Shown here: piece by piece, positions 42,189-50,481 of the stretch
Position numbering within the stretch: position 1 is the first letter of the stretch
Layout: every line of letters starts with the position of its first letter
NCBI GenBank assembly: GCA_031270605.1
Contig: JAISXG010000006.1
Coordinates: forward strand, 1 to 60,092
Direction: 5' to 3'
DNA from: Oscillospiraceae bacterium
GTDB lineage: Bacteria > Bacillota > Clostridia > Oscillospirales > Acutalibacteraceae
DNA: 60,092 nucleotides
Made by a program: the position numbers and the translations under genes
Notes under the pieces: generated by a model
Seen by the model: only the letters and a program-made list of their open reading frames with translations
Told to the model about the DNA's origin: nothing
Database searches by the model: none

Positions 42189-43739
42189 TCAATCACCGTT
42201 AAAAAACAGCTCCCTGCGGTTTTGCATGGCCGGGGCGGCGGCAAGGCCGAATTCCCTGATGCAAACTTCCATCGCCTTTTGCGCAACGATATCGTTCTCA
42301 CCCTCTGCTAATGTGTCCACCGCAAGATCACAGGGCGAAATGCCATATTGGGCCGCGGAGTCAAGAATGCGCTTGGCGATAGCCGCACGCCCTTCGGCCG
42401 TTTCGGGGATGCCGTTCTCATCCATGGTCAAAACCACCGCCACACCGCCGTATCTTTGAATCAAGGGAAACACCGCATGCATAGACTCCCACGCACCCGT
42501 CACGCCGTTCACGAGCGCCTTGCCGTTATAACAGCGCAGCGCCTGCTCAAGCGCGGCAGCATTTCTTGTGCTCAACTGCAGCGGCATTTGAATCGCAGGC
42601 TGCAAAGCGCCGATCACTTCGCGCATGGCTGCAGCTTCGCCCACCCCCGGCAGGGCGACATTCACATCAAAAATATCCGCCCCGCTGTCTTGTGCGTCAA
42701 AGGCCGCGTCGAGAATCATGTCATAGTTTCCCGCAAGCAACGCCTCACCCCAAGCCTTGTTTTGCAGCGGGTTTGCGCTCTCTGCCACAAAAAGAGGCCG
42801 GTCACCGAGCCGCAGGGCATAACCATAACCCGAAATCACACAGCGGCGTGTTTCAGGCAGCGGCGCGGGCCGCAAGGCCGAGCAATGGCCCACGCTCGCG
42901 CGGATATGCTCCGGCGTTGTGCCGCAGCAGCCACCGATAACACGCGCACCGGCTTTCACAAACCGCTCTGCGTATTCCGCGAAGTGTTCGGGGGGCATGT
43001 CATAGACCATATTGCCGTCAACGCGCTTCGGCAGCCCCGCATTCGCCTGCACAATCACAGGCACCGAGGCGTATGATACCAGCTCTTGCACCACCGCGCC
43101 CATCTTATCGGCGCCAAAGCCGCAGTTCACACCTAAAGCGTCCACCGAAAGCCCCTCAAGCAGCACCACGGCGGCGGATACATCGGCACCCGTGAGCAGC
43201 CTTGCGTTTTCATCAAACGAAAAGGTTGCAAACAGGGGCAGTTTTGTATTTTCTTTGACCGCCAGCACCGCGGCTTTCATTTCATAGGCATCGGTCATGG
43301 TTTCAATCACCGCGAGGTCCGCCCCCGCAGCCTCTCCCGCCTTTGCGACCTCGCAAAATGAGGCATATGCCTCGTCAAAAGAAAGCTCGCCAAGGGGCGC
43401 AAGCAGTTTTGTCGTGGGGCCGATGTCAACGGCGACAAACGCCTGTTTGCCGCTTTTTGCAATAGCCTCACGCGCCGCGCGCACGGCAAGCGTCACGGTT
43501 TCTTTAACTGAATAACCCCTGCCGCAGAGCTTTAACGGGTTTGCGCTGAAGGTGTTCGTGGTGACGATATTCGCGCCCGCTTCCAAATAGGCCGCATGCA
43601 CGCCTACAACCACGTCGAAATGCTCATAAAGCATCGACTCCGCCAAGTCCCCCTGCTCAAGGCCGTTTGCCTGCAGCATGGTGCCCATGCCGCCGTCAAA
43701 AAACACAACCTGCCTGGCAAGCAATTCACGAATATCCAT
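42189..43739 (-). CDS. Homocysteine S-methyltransferase / partial pterin-binding protein (MetH-like, short)
   Basis: 516 residues. Residues ~1-290 form a complete Hcy-binding domain: VVFFDGGMGTMLQANG, VNCGFGADKM (zinc Cys), and GGCCGTTPEHIRA, where the two Cys complete the zinc site. From ~310 a DHPS-type pterin domain begins (DIFDVNVALPGVGE) but stops about three-quarters through, near NRRELFFNGD, and no cobalamin-binding module follows. A one-base insertion near the stop would join a further frame ending LREM at 42094. It may therefore be a frameshifted or naturally short MetH; methyl transfer would need a separate corrinoid protein. Confidence 0.8.
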   Translation of the reverse strand: MDIRELLARQVVFFDGGMGTMLQANGLEQGDLAESMLYEHFDVVVGVHAAYLEAGANIVTTNTFSANPLKLCGRGYSVKETVTLAVRAAREAIAKSGKQAFVAVDIGPTTKLLAPLGELSFDEAYASFCEVAKAGEAAGADLAVIETMTDAYEMKAAVLAVKENTKLPLFATFSFDENARLLTGADVSAAVVLLEGLSVDALGVNCGFGADKMGAVVQELVSYASVPVIVQANAGLPKRVDGNMVYDMPPEHFAEYAERFVKAGARVIGGCCGTTPEHIRASVGHCSALRPAPLPETRRCVISGYGYALRLGDRPLFVAESANPLQNKAWGEALLAGNYDMILDAAFDAQDSGADIFDVNVALPGVGEAAAMREVIGALQPAIQMPLQLSTRNAAALEQALRCYNGKALVNGVTGAWESMHAVFPLIQRYGGVAVVLTMDENGIPETAEGRAAIAKRILDSAAQYGISPCDLAVDTLAEGENDIVAQKAMEVCIREFGLAAAPAMQNRRELFFNGD

Positions 43740-43763
43740 GTTTGCCCCCTCTTTCTGTTAAAA

Positions 43764-43791
43764 CAGCAGCCCTATATATCAAGGGCTGCTG
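43764..43791 (-). terminator. Terminator of the Gfo/Idh/MocA gene
   Basis: CAGCAGCCCT pairs with AGGGCTGCTG around ATATATCA; on the minus strand TTTTAAC follows. It lies just after the oxidoreductase stop. Confidence 0.7.
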
Positions 43792-43804
43792 AAAAAGCAT
43801 GCGT

Positions 43805-44881
43805 TTAGTTAATTACAACCTCATGGCCCGACTCAGCGGAAGCATAAATCGCGTCAAGTATTTTCATCATTTCAACGCCGTCCTCTGCAGGAGCGATGCA
43901 CTCGGCGCCATTCACAACACAGTCCACAAAATGGTTGATTTCATTCGCGAACAGGCCGTCAAAGCTCAAGGATGTGTCATTGTGGAAGTCGATATTGACC
44001 ATATAGTCATTAATTTCACTGAACAAATGCACCTTCGGGTCAAGGCGGGCGCCCGCCTTTGTGCCGAACAGCTCAATGTCGCCCTTGTTCTGCTCAATAT
44101 TCAGGCTGAAGCTCGCGTCAACAGAGAGCACCGCGCCGTTGTCAAAACGGATCATCGCGGCGGCAAGGTCTTCAACGTCAAAAATCTCTTCGCTTCTTTT
44201 TTGGATCTCAGCCGGAGTGTAGCCCCGTTTGCCCTTGATGTTCGGGCGGTTTGCAAGCTTGTGGAACGCCGCGCCGTAAATCGAAACGGGCTTGGGGTTG
44301 CCAAGCAGATAACGCACAAGGTCAATCACATGCACGCCAAGGTCAATCAGCGGGCCGCCGCCGGAGCGCGAACGGTCGCCGAACCAGCTGCCGGGGCAGC
44401 CGTTGCGGCGCAGATAAGAAGCCTTTGCATAATAAATGTCGCCCATAAAGCCCGAATTGATCTGGTCAAGCATCACGCGCGCGTCGTTGCCGTGGCGGCG
44501 CACAAAACCGATCATCAACAGCTTGCCCGCCTTTTCGGCCGCGGCCTGCATGGCGAGCGCCTCTTCGGTGTTCATCGCCATGGGCTTTTCGCAGATAACA
44601 TGCTTGCCCGCGTTCAAAGCGGCAATGGTGCAGGGCGCGTGCTGGCTGTTCCATGTGCACACGCTGACCGCGTCAATTTCGGGCAGCGCCGCCAGCATTT
44701 CGTCTTTGTCCGTAAAAGTACGCTCCGTGGGAATGCCGTATTCCTTCGCCATTTTTTCAAGCTGAACGGGGTTGATGTCACAAAACGCATACAGTTCCAC
44801 CTGCTCGTTTTTCAGATATGCCCTGATGTGCTCGTTGCTGATGCCGCCCGTGCCGATGATGGCTGCTTTCATTTTCCTCAT
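43805..44881 (-). CDS. Gfo/Idh/MocA-family NAD(P)-dependent oxidoreductase
   Basis: 358 residues. AAIIGTGGISNEHI is the Rossmann dinucleotide loop, and GKHVICEKPMAMN holds the catalytic EKP lysine. GGGPLIDLGVHVIDLVRYLLGNP carries the second catalytic region. The family dehydrogenates sugars or inositol-like alcohols; the substrate is not predictable. The start is ambiguous between codon 1 and the ATG at codon 4. The gene is divergent from the 3D-domain gene across a 647-bp region full of regulatory-looking inverted repeats. Confidence 0.93.
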   Translation of the reverse strand: MRKMKAAIIGTGGISNEHIRAYLKNEQVELYAFCDINPVQLEKMAKEYGIPTERTFTDKDEMLAALPEIDAVSVCTWNSQHAPCTIAALNAGKHVICEKPMAMNTEEALAMQAAAEKAGKLLMIGFVRRHGNDARVMLDQINSGFMGDIYYAKASYLRRNGCPGSWFGDRSRSGGGPLIDLGVHVIDLVRYLLGNPKPVSIYGAAFHKLANRPNIKGKRGYTPAEIQKRSEEIFDVEDLAAAMIRFDNGAVLSVDASFSLNIEQNKGDIELFGTKAGARLDPKVHLFSEINDYMVNIDFHNDTSLSFDGLFANEINHFVDCVVNGAECIAPAEDGVEMMKILDAIYASAESGHEVVIN

Positions 44882-45227
44882 GTTTTTGTTGCCGTTCCTT
44901 TCCGCGTCGCAGAGAAAATCTGCTAAAATTCAAGGCTATCATAGCATATTCGCGCACACTTTTCAAGCATAATCCTCACCCGCTGCCCATTGAAACTTTT
45001 TAAAATAATACAATATAATAGGTATAAATAAAAATAATACATTATATATGTGTTCTATAGCATATGGCTGAAAAGAAAAATGCCTCTTTTCCCCATCTTC
45101 TCTTTTTCAAATTTTACGCTTTGTATTTCTTATACTGCGATTTTCGTTCAAGTGGAGAACCAATGCAAAATTCTGACCCATTTCCACAACAAACAGGCAT
45201 TTTTCGACCTTAAAAAGAAGTATTCGG

Positions 45228-45261
45228 TTACATCCTGTAATAATCTGATTACAGATTGTAA
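45228..45261. promoter_or_regulatory. Tandem palindromic operator-like sites
   Basis: TTACA-TCC-TGTAA (45228-45240) and TTACA-GAT-TGTAA (45249-45261) are 21 bp apart start to start, two helical turns, so a dimeric repressor could bind both on one face. The protein that would bind is unknown. Confidence 0.55.
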
Positions 45262-45405
45262 TATTTCTCACTTTTACACAAAAAATTCATGTTTTATTAT
45301 CCTATTATGGAATATAACATTCAGCAACACTAGATATAGTGGTTATTTTTGTTTGAGTGTACATTTTTTCTGTGCAAAACTCACAAAAACTTGCGCCGCA
45401 AAAAG

Positions 45406-45434
45406 TTGACAATTCGGCGCAGGACAAATATAAT
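45406..45434 (+). promoter_or_regulatory. Perfect-consensus promoter of the 3D-domain gene
   Basis: TTGACA (45406-45411), 17-bp spacer, TATAAT (45429-45434). Transcription would start at about 45441. Confidence 0.85.
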
Positions 45435-45457
45435 GTGTCCGTTTTCTGCCTATACTG

Positions 45458-45506
45458 TATTGAGCCGTGGAAAATGTTTCCTGATTCCACACAAATCGGT
45501 TCAATA
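45458..45506 (+). promoter_or_regulatory. Structured 5' leader of the 3D-domain gene
   Basis: TATTGAGCCG pairs with CGGTTCAATA (one G-U), enclosing GTGGAA/TTCCAC. It ends 11 bases before AAGGAG and does not sequester it. Confidence 0.5.
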
Positions 45507-45528
45507 CCATAACTAAGGAGACGAAAAA

Positions 45529-46539
45529 ATGAATAAAAAAGAAACTGGCCTGCCCCGTCAGTCAGGCCTGAAACAGCTCAGGGTGCGCTTTTCTGCGTTT
45601 GCGGTTGCATCCGGATTTGTTTTCACAGGTGCCGCGGACATCACAAGACCTTTTTCCTCCGCAGAGCACTCTTTGACGGAAACTGCCGCGCCCGTCGCGG
45701 AACAGATTGACGTCAGCCTGCTCCCTCTGCAGGCGAACGCGGGCAATCAGCTTCCCGAGGCGGAACAGCAGGGCCTTGTGCACAGCATCAATACCACTCG
45801 CGGCACACTGCAAACAAATGATGCAGACGTTTTTGACGCACAGGCGCAATTTTTAGAAGAAGTGTTTTATAAGCTGGAAAACACAGCCATATCCCTTGAC
45901 CCAAACAAAGCATTGACGGCGAGCGGTAAAGCGAATCAGCAAAATTCAACAGCAACCGAAAAAGACAATGCAGAAAACAATACCGAAAAAACAACAAAGG
46001 CCACTGCCCCCGCGACCACGAAGGCGGCAAAACCAACAACCACAAAGGCCGCCGAGCCCACAACCGCAAGCCTGGCAAAGGCACCCGAAACAACCACATT
46101 GAAAGCCTTTACAAAAGACGACAAGCAGGAAACGACAAAGGCAGAGCAAACGACCCAAGAATCCTATCCGCTTTCTGTTGCGACCATTTCACGCAAGGCA
46201 ATTCCCGCGAGCCTGACGTTTAACAAAAACGGCGTTCCGCTCAATTATTCCCGCGTGATTGAAGGAAAGGCTTCGGCCTATTATCAGGGCACGAGAACAG
46301 CCACAGGAACAAAGCCGATGCCCGGCACTGTCGCCGTGAACCCCAAGCAGATTCCCTATGGCTCAAAGCTGTGGATCGTTTCGTCAGACGGCCGCTACAC
46401 CTACGGTTACGCCGTGGCTGAAGACACCGGCGGCTTTACAAAATGGAGCAACGGCCCCGTGGTTGACCTTTACATGAGCACTAAATCGGAATGCTATAAC
46501 TTCGGTGTGAGAAATGTCAAGATTTATGTTCTAAGCTGA
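45529..46539 (+). CDS. Secreted 3D-domain cell-wall protein
   Basis: 336 residues. An N-terminal hydrophobic segment (~20-40, FAVASGFVFTGAA) follows a basic stretch, as in a signal peptide. Residues ~135-225 are a Thr/Lys/Ala-rich linker with KATAPATTKAAKPTTTKAA-like repeats. The C-terminal ~80 residues form a 3D domain: GTVAVNPKQIPYGSKLWIV, YAVAEDTGGF, and GPVVDLYMSTKSECYNFG with the conserved Asp residues. 3D domains have a lytic-transglycosylase-like fold. Consensus promoter and AAGGAGAC indicate strong expression. Confidence 0.88.
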   Translation: MNKKETGLPRQSGLKQLRVRFSAFAVASGFVFTGAADITRPFSSAEHSLTETAAPVAEQIDVSLLPLQANAGNQLPEAEQQGLVHSINTTRGTLQTNDADVFDAQAQFLEEVFYKLENTAISLDPNKALTASGKANQQNSTATEKDNAENNTEKTTKATAPATTKAAKPTTTKAAEPTTASLAKAPETTTLKAFTKDDKQETTKAEQTTQESYPLSVATISRKAIPASLTFNKNGVPLNYSRVIEGKASAYYQGTRTATGTKPMPGTVAVNPKQIPYGSKLWIVSSDGRYTYGYAVAEDTGGFTKWSNGPVVDLYMSTKSECYNFGVRNVKIYVLS

Positions 46540-46550
46540 CAACTTCATAA

Positions 46551-46582
46551 AAAAACGGCGGTCAAAAGGCTGCCGTTTTTTT
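46551..46582 (+). terminator. Terminator after the 3D-domain gene
   Basis: ACGGC...GCCGT stem with a small inner loop, followed by TTTTTTTG. Confidence 0.75.
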
Positions 46583-46594
46583 GTTCAAAAGAGG

Positions 46595-48286
46595 TCACAC
46601 CCCGTTTTGGCCGATGATTGCGCTGACGGCCCGCACAACCTCCCTCACCGTTTCGGGGTCAAGAGGATTTTTCAGGTTGCCCTCACGCAGCAGCTCAAAA
46701 TAGCCCTTGCCGCCGCCCGCGAGGCACAGGCGGTAATAATCCTCCCACGCCTGCTTGGGATTCTCTTTCGACCGCAGGAAGTATTGATAGGCGCAGAGCT
46801 GCGCGAGGGCATATTCGATATAGTAGAACGGATACATAAAGATGTGCTGCTTTTGCATCCAGAACCCGCCGCCCTCCAAAAATGTGTTGCCGTCATAGTC
46901 GCGCCACGGGAGATACGCGCGTTCAATCTCACGCCACACTCCTCGGCGCTCCGCGGCTGTCATTTTGGGGTTCTGATAGACCTTCTCCTGAAATTCGTCC
47001 ACACTCGCAAGATAGGGGATGGCGTTCAGGCTCATGGCAAAATGCATGCGGCGGTAACGCTCGGCATCTTCACCAAAAAACATCTCCATCCAGGGGTAGG
47101 TAAAAAACTCCATGGACATGGAATGGGTTTCGTTGATTTCGCTTGTGGAGCTGATATATTCGGGCAAAAGCTGCCTGCGTGAGGATACATAGGCCTGAAA
47201 CGCGTGGCCTGCCTCGTGGGTCAGCACATCCACATCGGCGCTTGTGCCGTTGAAGTTTGCAAAAATGAAGGGCGCCTGATAGGCCAGCAGATGGGTGCAG
47301 TAGCCGCCCAGATGCTTGTTCGGGCGGGTTTCAAGGTCAAACAACTCATACTGGCGCATGAAGTCAAAAAACGCGCCTGTTTCGCCTGAGAGCTCGTGAT
47401 ACATCTTCCCCGCAGCCTCCAACATGGATTCCGCCGTGCCGGCGGGCGTAGGGTTGCCCTCGGGAAAATAGAGCGATTCGTCATAATAATGCAGCGTCTC
47501 CACCCCAAGGCGGGCCTTCTGCCGCTCATGAATTGCGGCGCACACGGGCACAATGTGCTCTTTCACCGCCTCGCGAAAGGCCGCGACATCCTTTGCGGTG
47601 TAGTCAAAGCGCATGCGGTTTAAATAAGCATAGTCAACATAAGACGCAAAGCCGAGCTTCCTGGCCTTTTTCGCGCGCACGGCGACAAGACTGTCATAGA
47701 TGCCGTCCAGAGCCGGCGCGGCGCCCTCATAAAGCTTTGCCCACGCAAGAAACGCCTCGCGGCGCTCTTCACGGTCCGTTGACTGCATATGTTTCAGCAG
47801 GCCGTAAAAATTGCATTGCTCGCCGCGAAACTGCGTGCCGCATGAGGCCGCGGTTTTTTTGTATTTTGAAACAAGGTTCTCTTCTTTGATCATTTCGACA
47901 ACGGTTTTGAGGCCATTTGTCTGAATCTGCGACGAGAGCAAACGAAACGCCTGCGCGCCGAAATCTTTTTCAAATTCGGGCAGAAAACGGCTTTTGAGAA
48001 ACTGTTTCACCGCGACGGCGCCGACGCCCATCACCAGGGCCATCACAAAGCTGTAGCGTTTCATTTCTTTTTCATAAAACTTGTCCGCCATGTTCATGGT
48101 GTTGCGGATCTGGGCGATGACATAGGGCGTTTCAATTTCGTCCGCCACCTTGTGCAAACTCAAAAAGGCCTCCCGCGCGCCGGCATAATCGCCCGCGCGC
48201 CGAAAGGCCTTTGCGCTTTTCACAAGCTGCTTTCCCATAGAAAGCAACGACGGTCTTTGATAGGGGATGTTCTTAAATAATTCCAT
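46595..48286 (-). CDS. M3-family oligoendopeptidase
   Basis: 563 residues from ATG at 48286 with GGAGAACGCA upstream. The zinc motif is HEAGHAFQAY at about residue 355, followed by the downstream Glu in TSEINETHSMSMEF, and further conserved segments NFNGTSADVDVL and YPFYYIEYALAQLCAYQYF. The latter is typical of the C-terminal part of PepF-like enzymes. Length matches the ~560-aa clostridial subgroup. It cleaves short peptides in the cytosol; there is no signal peptide. Confidence 0.93.
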   Translation of the reverse strand: MELFKNIPYQRPSLLSMGKQLVKSAKAFRRAGDYAGAREAFLSLHKVADEIETPYVIAQIRNTMNMADKFYEKEMKRYSFVMALVMGVGAVAVKQFLKSRFLPEFEKDFGAQAFRLLSSQIQTNGLKTVVEMIKEENLVSKYKKTAASCGTQFRGEQCNFYGLLKHMQSTDREERREAFLAWAKLYEGAAPALDGIYDSLVAVRAKKARKLGFASYVDYAYLNRMRFDYTAKDVAAFREAVKEHIVPVCAAIHERQKARLGVETLHYYDESLYFPEGNPTPAGTAESMLEAAGKMYHELSGETGAFFDFMRQYELFDLETRPNKHLGGYCTHLLAYQAPFIFANFNGTSADVDVLTHEAGHAFQAYVSSRRQLLPEYISSTSEINETHSMSMEFFTYPWMEMFFGEDAERYRRMHFAMSLNAIPYLASVDEFQEKVYQNPKMTAAERRGVWREIERAYLPWRDYDGNTFLEGGGFWMQKQHIFMYPFYYIEYALAQLCAYQYFLRSKENPKQAWEDYYRLCLAGGGKGYFELLREGNLKNPLDPETVREVVRAVSAIIGQNGV

Positions 48287-48374
48287 TGCGTTCTCCTCCT
48301 CATTTTGCGGCTCATTTATTGCACACAGAGGAGTTGTGAACACAAAACCCTCTGCAAAGGGATGCTGTGTTTTC

Positions 48375-49064
48375 TTATGCTCTCACGCGGTCGTCCGTCA
48401 AAGACGCGCTGCCCGCAATCGGAATCGGTTCGCCGAGATAGGTTGGCTTTGGCTTCAAAACACAAAATGCAAAATCTTTGCAGCGCGCCAGAAATTCACG
48501 CACATTGTCATATGCGGCGGTCTGATAATCGCGCAAATCCGAGTTCACGCCATACACCTCAAGCCCCAGCCGCCTTGCAATATAAATCGCGCGGTAGAGG
48601 TGGTATTCCTGCGTGACCACGATCAGCTTTTTCACACCGAAAATCTCTTTGGCGCGATACATGGACTCATAGGTTGAAAACCCCGCGTGGTCAAGAAAAA
48701 TCACATCCTTAGGCACGCCTTTTTTTATGGCATAGTCCTTCATGGTGTTCACTTCGTCATAATTCTTCTGGCCGTTGTCGCCGCTCATTAAAATGCGATC
48801 GGACGCGCCGAGGTCATACAGCTCAATGCCTTTTAAAATCCTGTCCTCCAGCATGTGGCTGGGCACGCCCTCAGACATCACCCATGCGCCGAGCACCAGA
48901 ATACAGTCAGCACCCTTTTCGGCGGCCTCTTCGGGCGTGATATAATATTTTTTCGCAGAGAGCACAACAATGCCGTTCACAACAAACGGCGCGGCTCCCG
49001 CACACAGGCAAACGATCAGGAGTGCGATCAACAGCTTTTTTACTTTCTTCGGCAGTTTTTTCAT
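48375..49064 (-). CDS. SanA/YdcF-family (DUF218) membrane-anchored protein
   Basis: 229 residues. A basic start and one TM helix (~11-32, LLIALLIVCLCAGAAPFVVN) precede an extracytoplasmic DUF218 domain: ADCILVLGAWVMSEGVPSHMLEDRI, RILMSGDNG, and FSTYESMYRAKEIFGVKKLIVVTQEYHLYRAIYIARRLGL. The TQEYHLYRA segment is diagnostic of SanA/YdcF. E. coli SanA affects envelope permeability to vancomycin. The short inverted repeat at 49079-49118 lies 15 bp upstream of the start, possibly carrying its leader. Confidence 0.9.
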   Translation of the reverse strand: MKKLPKKVKKLLIALLIVCLCAGAAPFVVNGIVVLSAKKYYITPEEAAEKGADCILVLGAWVMSEGVPSHMLEDRILKGIELYDLGASDRILMSGDNGQKNYDEVNTMKDYAIKKGVPKDVIFLDHAGFSTYESMYRAKEIFGVKKLIVVTQEYHLYRAIYIARRLGLEVYGVNSDLRDYQTAAYDNVREFLARCKDFAFCVLKPKPTYLGEPIPIAGSASLTDDRVRA

Positions 49065-49078
49065 GGCTCCCCTTTCCT

Positions 49079-49118
49079 AGGCCTTGTTTGTAAAATAGGA
49101 ATTTGACAAACAAGACCT
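49079..49118. repeat. Short inverted repeat related to the MITE ends
   Basis: AGGCCTTGTTTGT (49079-49091) and ACAAACAAGACCT (49106-49118) are inverted copies with one mismatch, separated by 14 bp. The start of the arms equals the terminus of the 30545 element. Confidence 0.6.
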
Positions 49119-49135
49119 AAACACGCTCAGCGCTT

Positions 49136-50254
49136 TTATCCGTTCAACCTCGCCTGCGACTGCATTTTGAGGTATGCGTTGATAAAACCGTCAAGATCCC
49201 CATCCATCACGGCGTTGATGTTGCCGTTTTCAAAATTCGTCCGGTGGTCCTTCGCGAGGGTATAGGGCATGAACACATAGGAGCGGATCTGGCTGCCCCA
49301 CGCGATTTCCTTCTGGTCGCCCTTAATGTCGTCGATTTTTTCAAGATTCTCGCGCTCTTTGATTTCAATCAGCTTTGACTTGAGCATCTTCATCGCCACG
49401 TCACGGTTCTGGTGCTGGCTGCGCTCCACCTGGCACGAAACGACGATGCCCGTGGGCAGGTGCGTCAAGCGCACGGCGGAGGAGGTTTTGTTGACCTTCT
49501 GCCCGCCCGCGCCGCTCGCGCGGTAAACGTCCATTTTAATGTCCTCTTCACGAATCTCCACGTCCACGGTTTCATCGATCTCAGGCATGACCTCGAGCGA
49601 GGCGAACGAAGTGTGGCGGCGGCCCGAGGAATCAAAGGGCGACACGCGCACAAGGCGGTGAATGCCCATTTCACTTTTCAGGTAGCCGTAGGCGTTGAGT
49701 CCCTCCACAAGAATCGTGGCGGATTTGATGCCCGCTTCGTCGCCGTCCAGAATATCGAGCGTCGAGGTTTTAAAGCCGTGGCGCTCGCCCCAGCGGTGAT
49801 ACATGCGAAAGAGCATGAGCGCCCAGTCCTGCGCCTCGGTTCCGCCCGCGCCGGCGTGAAAGGTAATGATGGCGTTTTTCGCGTCATATTCCCCAACAAG
49901 CAGCGTTGAAAGCGTTTGGCTTTCAATGCCCTCTTTGACGGCCTTCACGCTGCCGGCGCGTTCCTCAAACATCGAGAGGTCCTCTTCTTCATTCGCCATT
50001 TCAATGAGCGTCATTGCGTCTTCATAATCAGACACAAGCGTTTTATATGCCGCCACCTTGCTTTTGAGCATACTGGTTTTCTGCATGACCTTTTGGGAGT
50101 TCTTGAGGTCGTCCCAAAACCCGTTTTGCGCGGCCGTCTCTTCCAGACGGGCGATTTCAGCTTCCATCGCATCGAGCCCCAGGGCATCCTTCAAATCTTT
50201 CAGGGGCTTTTCGCTCTCAAGCAGTGAAAGCCGCAGTTCGTCATATTGAATCAT
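49136..50254 (-). CDS. prfB: Peptide chain release factor 2
   Basis: 372 residues in one continuous frame. RASGAGGQKVNKTSSAVRLTH contains the catalytic GGQ, and RVSPFDSSGRRH the SPF stop-recognition tripeptide for UGA/UAA. The N-terminal domain starts QYDELRLSLLESEKPLKDL. There is no programmed frameshift at codon ~25, unlike E. coli prfB. Translation terminates at UAA/UGA. Confidence 0.97.
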   Translation of the reverse strand: MIQYDELRLSLLESEKPLKDLKDALGLDAMEAEIARLEETAAQNGFWDDLKNSQKVMQKTSMLKSKVAAYKTLVSDYEDAMTLIEMANEEEDLSMFEERAGSVKAVKEGIESQTLSTLLVGEYDAKNAIITFHAGAGGTEAQDWALMLFRMYHRWGERHGFKTSTLDILDGDEAGIKSATILVEGLNAYGYLKSEMGIHRLVRVSPFDSSGRRHTSFASLEVMPEIDETVDVEIREEDIKMDVYRASGAGGQKVNKTSSAVRLTHLPTGIVVSCQVERSQHQNRDVAMKMLKSKLIEIKERENLEKIDDIKGDQKEIAWGSQIRSYVFMPYTLAKDHRTNFENGNINAVMDGDLDGFINAYLKMQSQARLNG

Positions 50255-50386
50255 AAATTTTATTCATCCTTTTCTGTTTAAGCATAAAACTACATGATAG
50301 ATTATACCCAAAATCCGCGGGTGTGTCAATCTTTTCCGCACGTTCGAAAAGAATAAACATGAACAGAACCGAAAGAATAAAATCAT

Positions 50387-50430
50387 CGAACAAATTTTCG
50401 ATTTTATCTTGACTTTAGAACATTTGTTTG
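50387..50430 (+). promoter_or_regulatory. Two LexA-like (SOS) boxes at the radical-SAM gene promoter
   Basis: CGAACAAATTTTCG (50387-50400) differs by one base from the Gram-positive consensus CGAACRNRYGTTYG; AGAACATTTGTTTG (50417-50430) differs by two. The second lies within the 17-bp promoter spacer, as for a repressor that blocks RNA polymerase. They are 30 bp apart. Confidence 0.65.
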
Positions 50431-50437
50431 CTAAAAT
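50409..50437 (+). promoter_or_regulatory. Promoter of the radical-SAM DNA-repair operon
   Basis: TTGACT (50409-50414), 17 bp, TAAAAT (50432-50437), overlapped by the second LexA-like box. Confidence 0.75.
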
Positions 50438-50481
50438 AAGTCTATATTTTGAGTTTATACCTTTTGAAGGAGCATATTGCC

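Larger units (their letters stand above)
44882..45528. other. 647-bp divergent regulatory region
   Basis: AT-rich DNA holding a plus-strand promoter-like pair (TTGAAA 44990, TATAAT 45014), two TTACA-N3-TGTAA palindromes, a further palindrome CACTA-GATA-TAGTG near 45330, the perfect promoter at 45406, and a long leader hairpin. A 119-codon frame at 45050 has no RBS and unusual composition and is rejected as a gene. Confidence 0.6.

Noticed and set aside
42189-42301. 62-codon frame overlapping the MetH-like gene end
   Set aside because: Out of frame with the conserved pterin domain and no RBS.
43799-44926. 375-codon plus-strand frame opposite the oxidoreductase
   Set aside because: The minus strand encodes an unmistakable Gfo/Idh/MocA protein; the other frame has no RBS or known motif.
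45050-45409. 119-codon frame in the 647-bp divergent region
   Set aside because: GTG start with no RBS, composition rich in Phe/Cys/Ser with no recognisable domain; DNA looks regulatory.
49136-50254. Programmed +1 frameshift in prfB
   Set aside because: The gene is a single open frame of 372 codons with no in-frame TGA, so the classical autoregulatory frameshift is absent.
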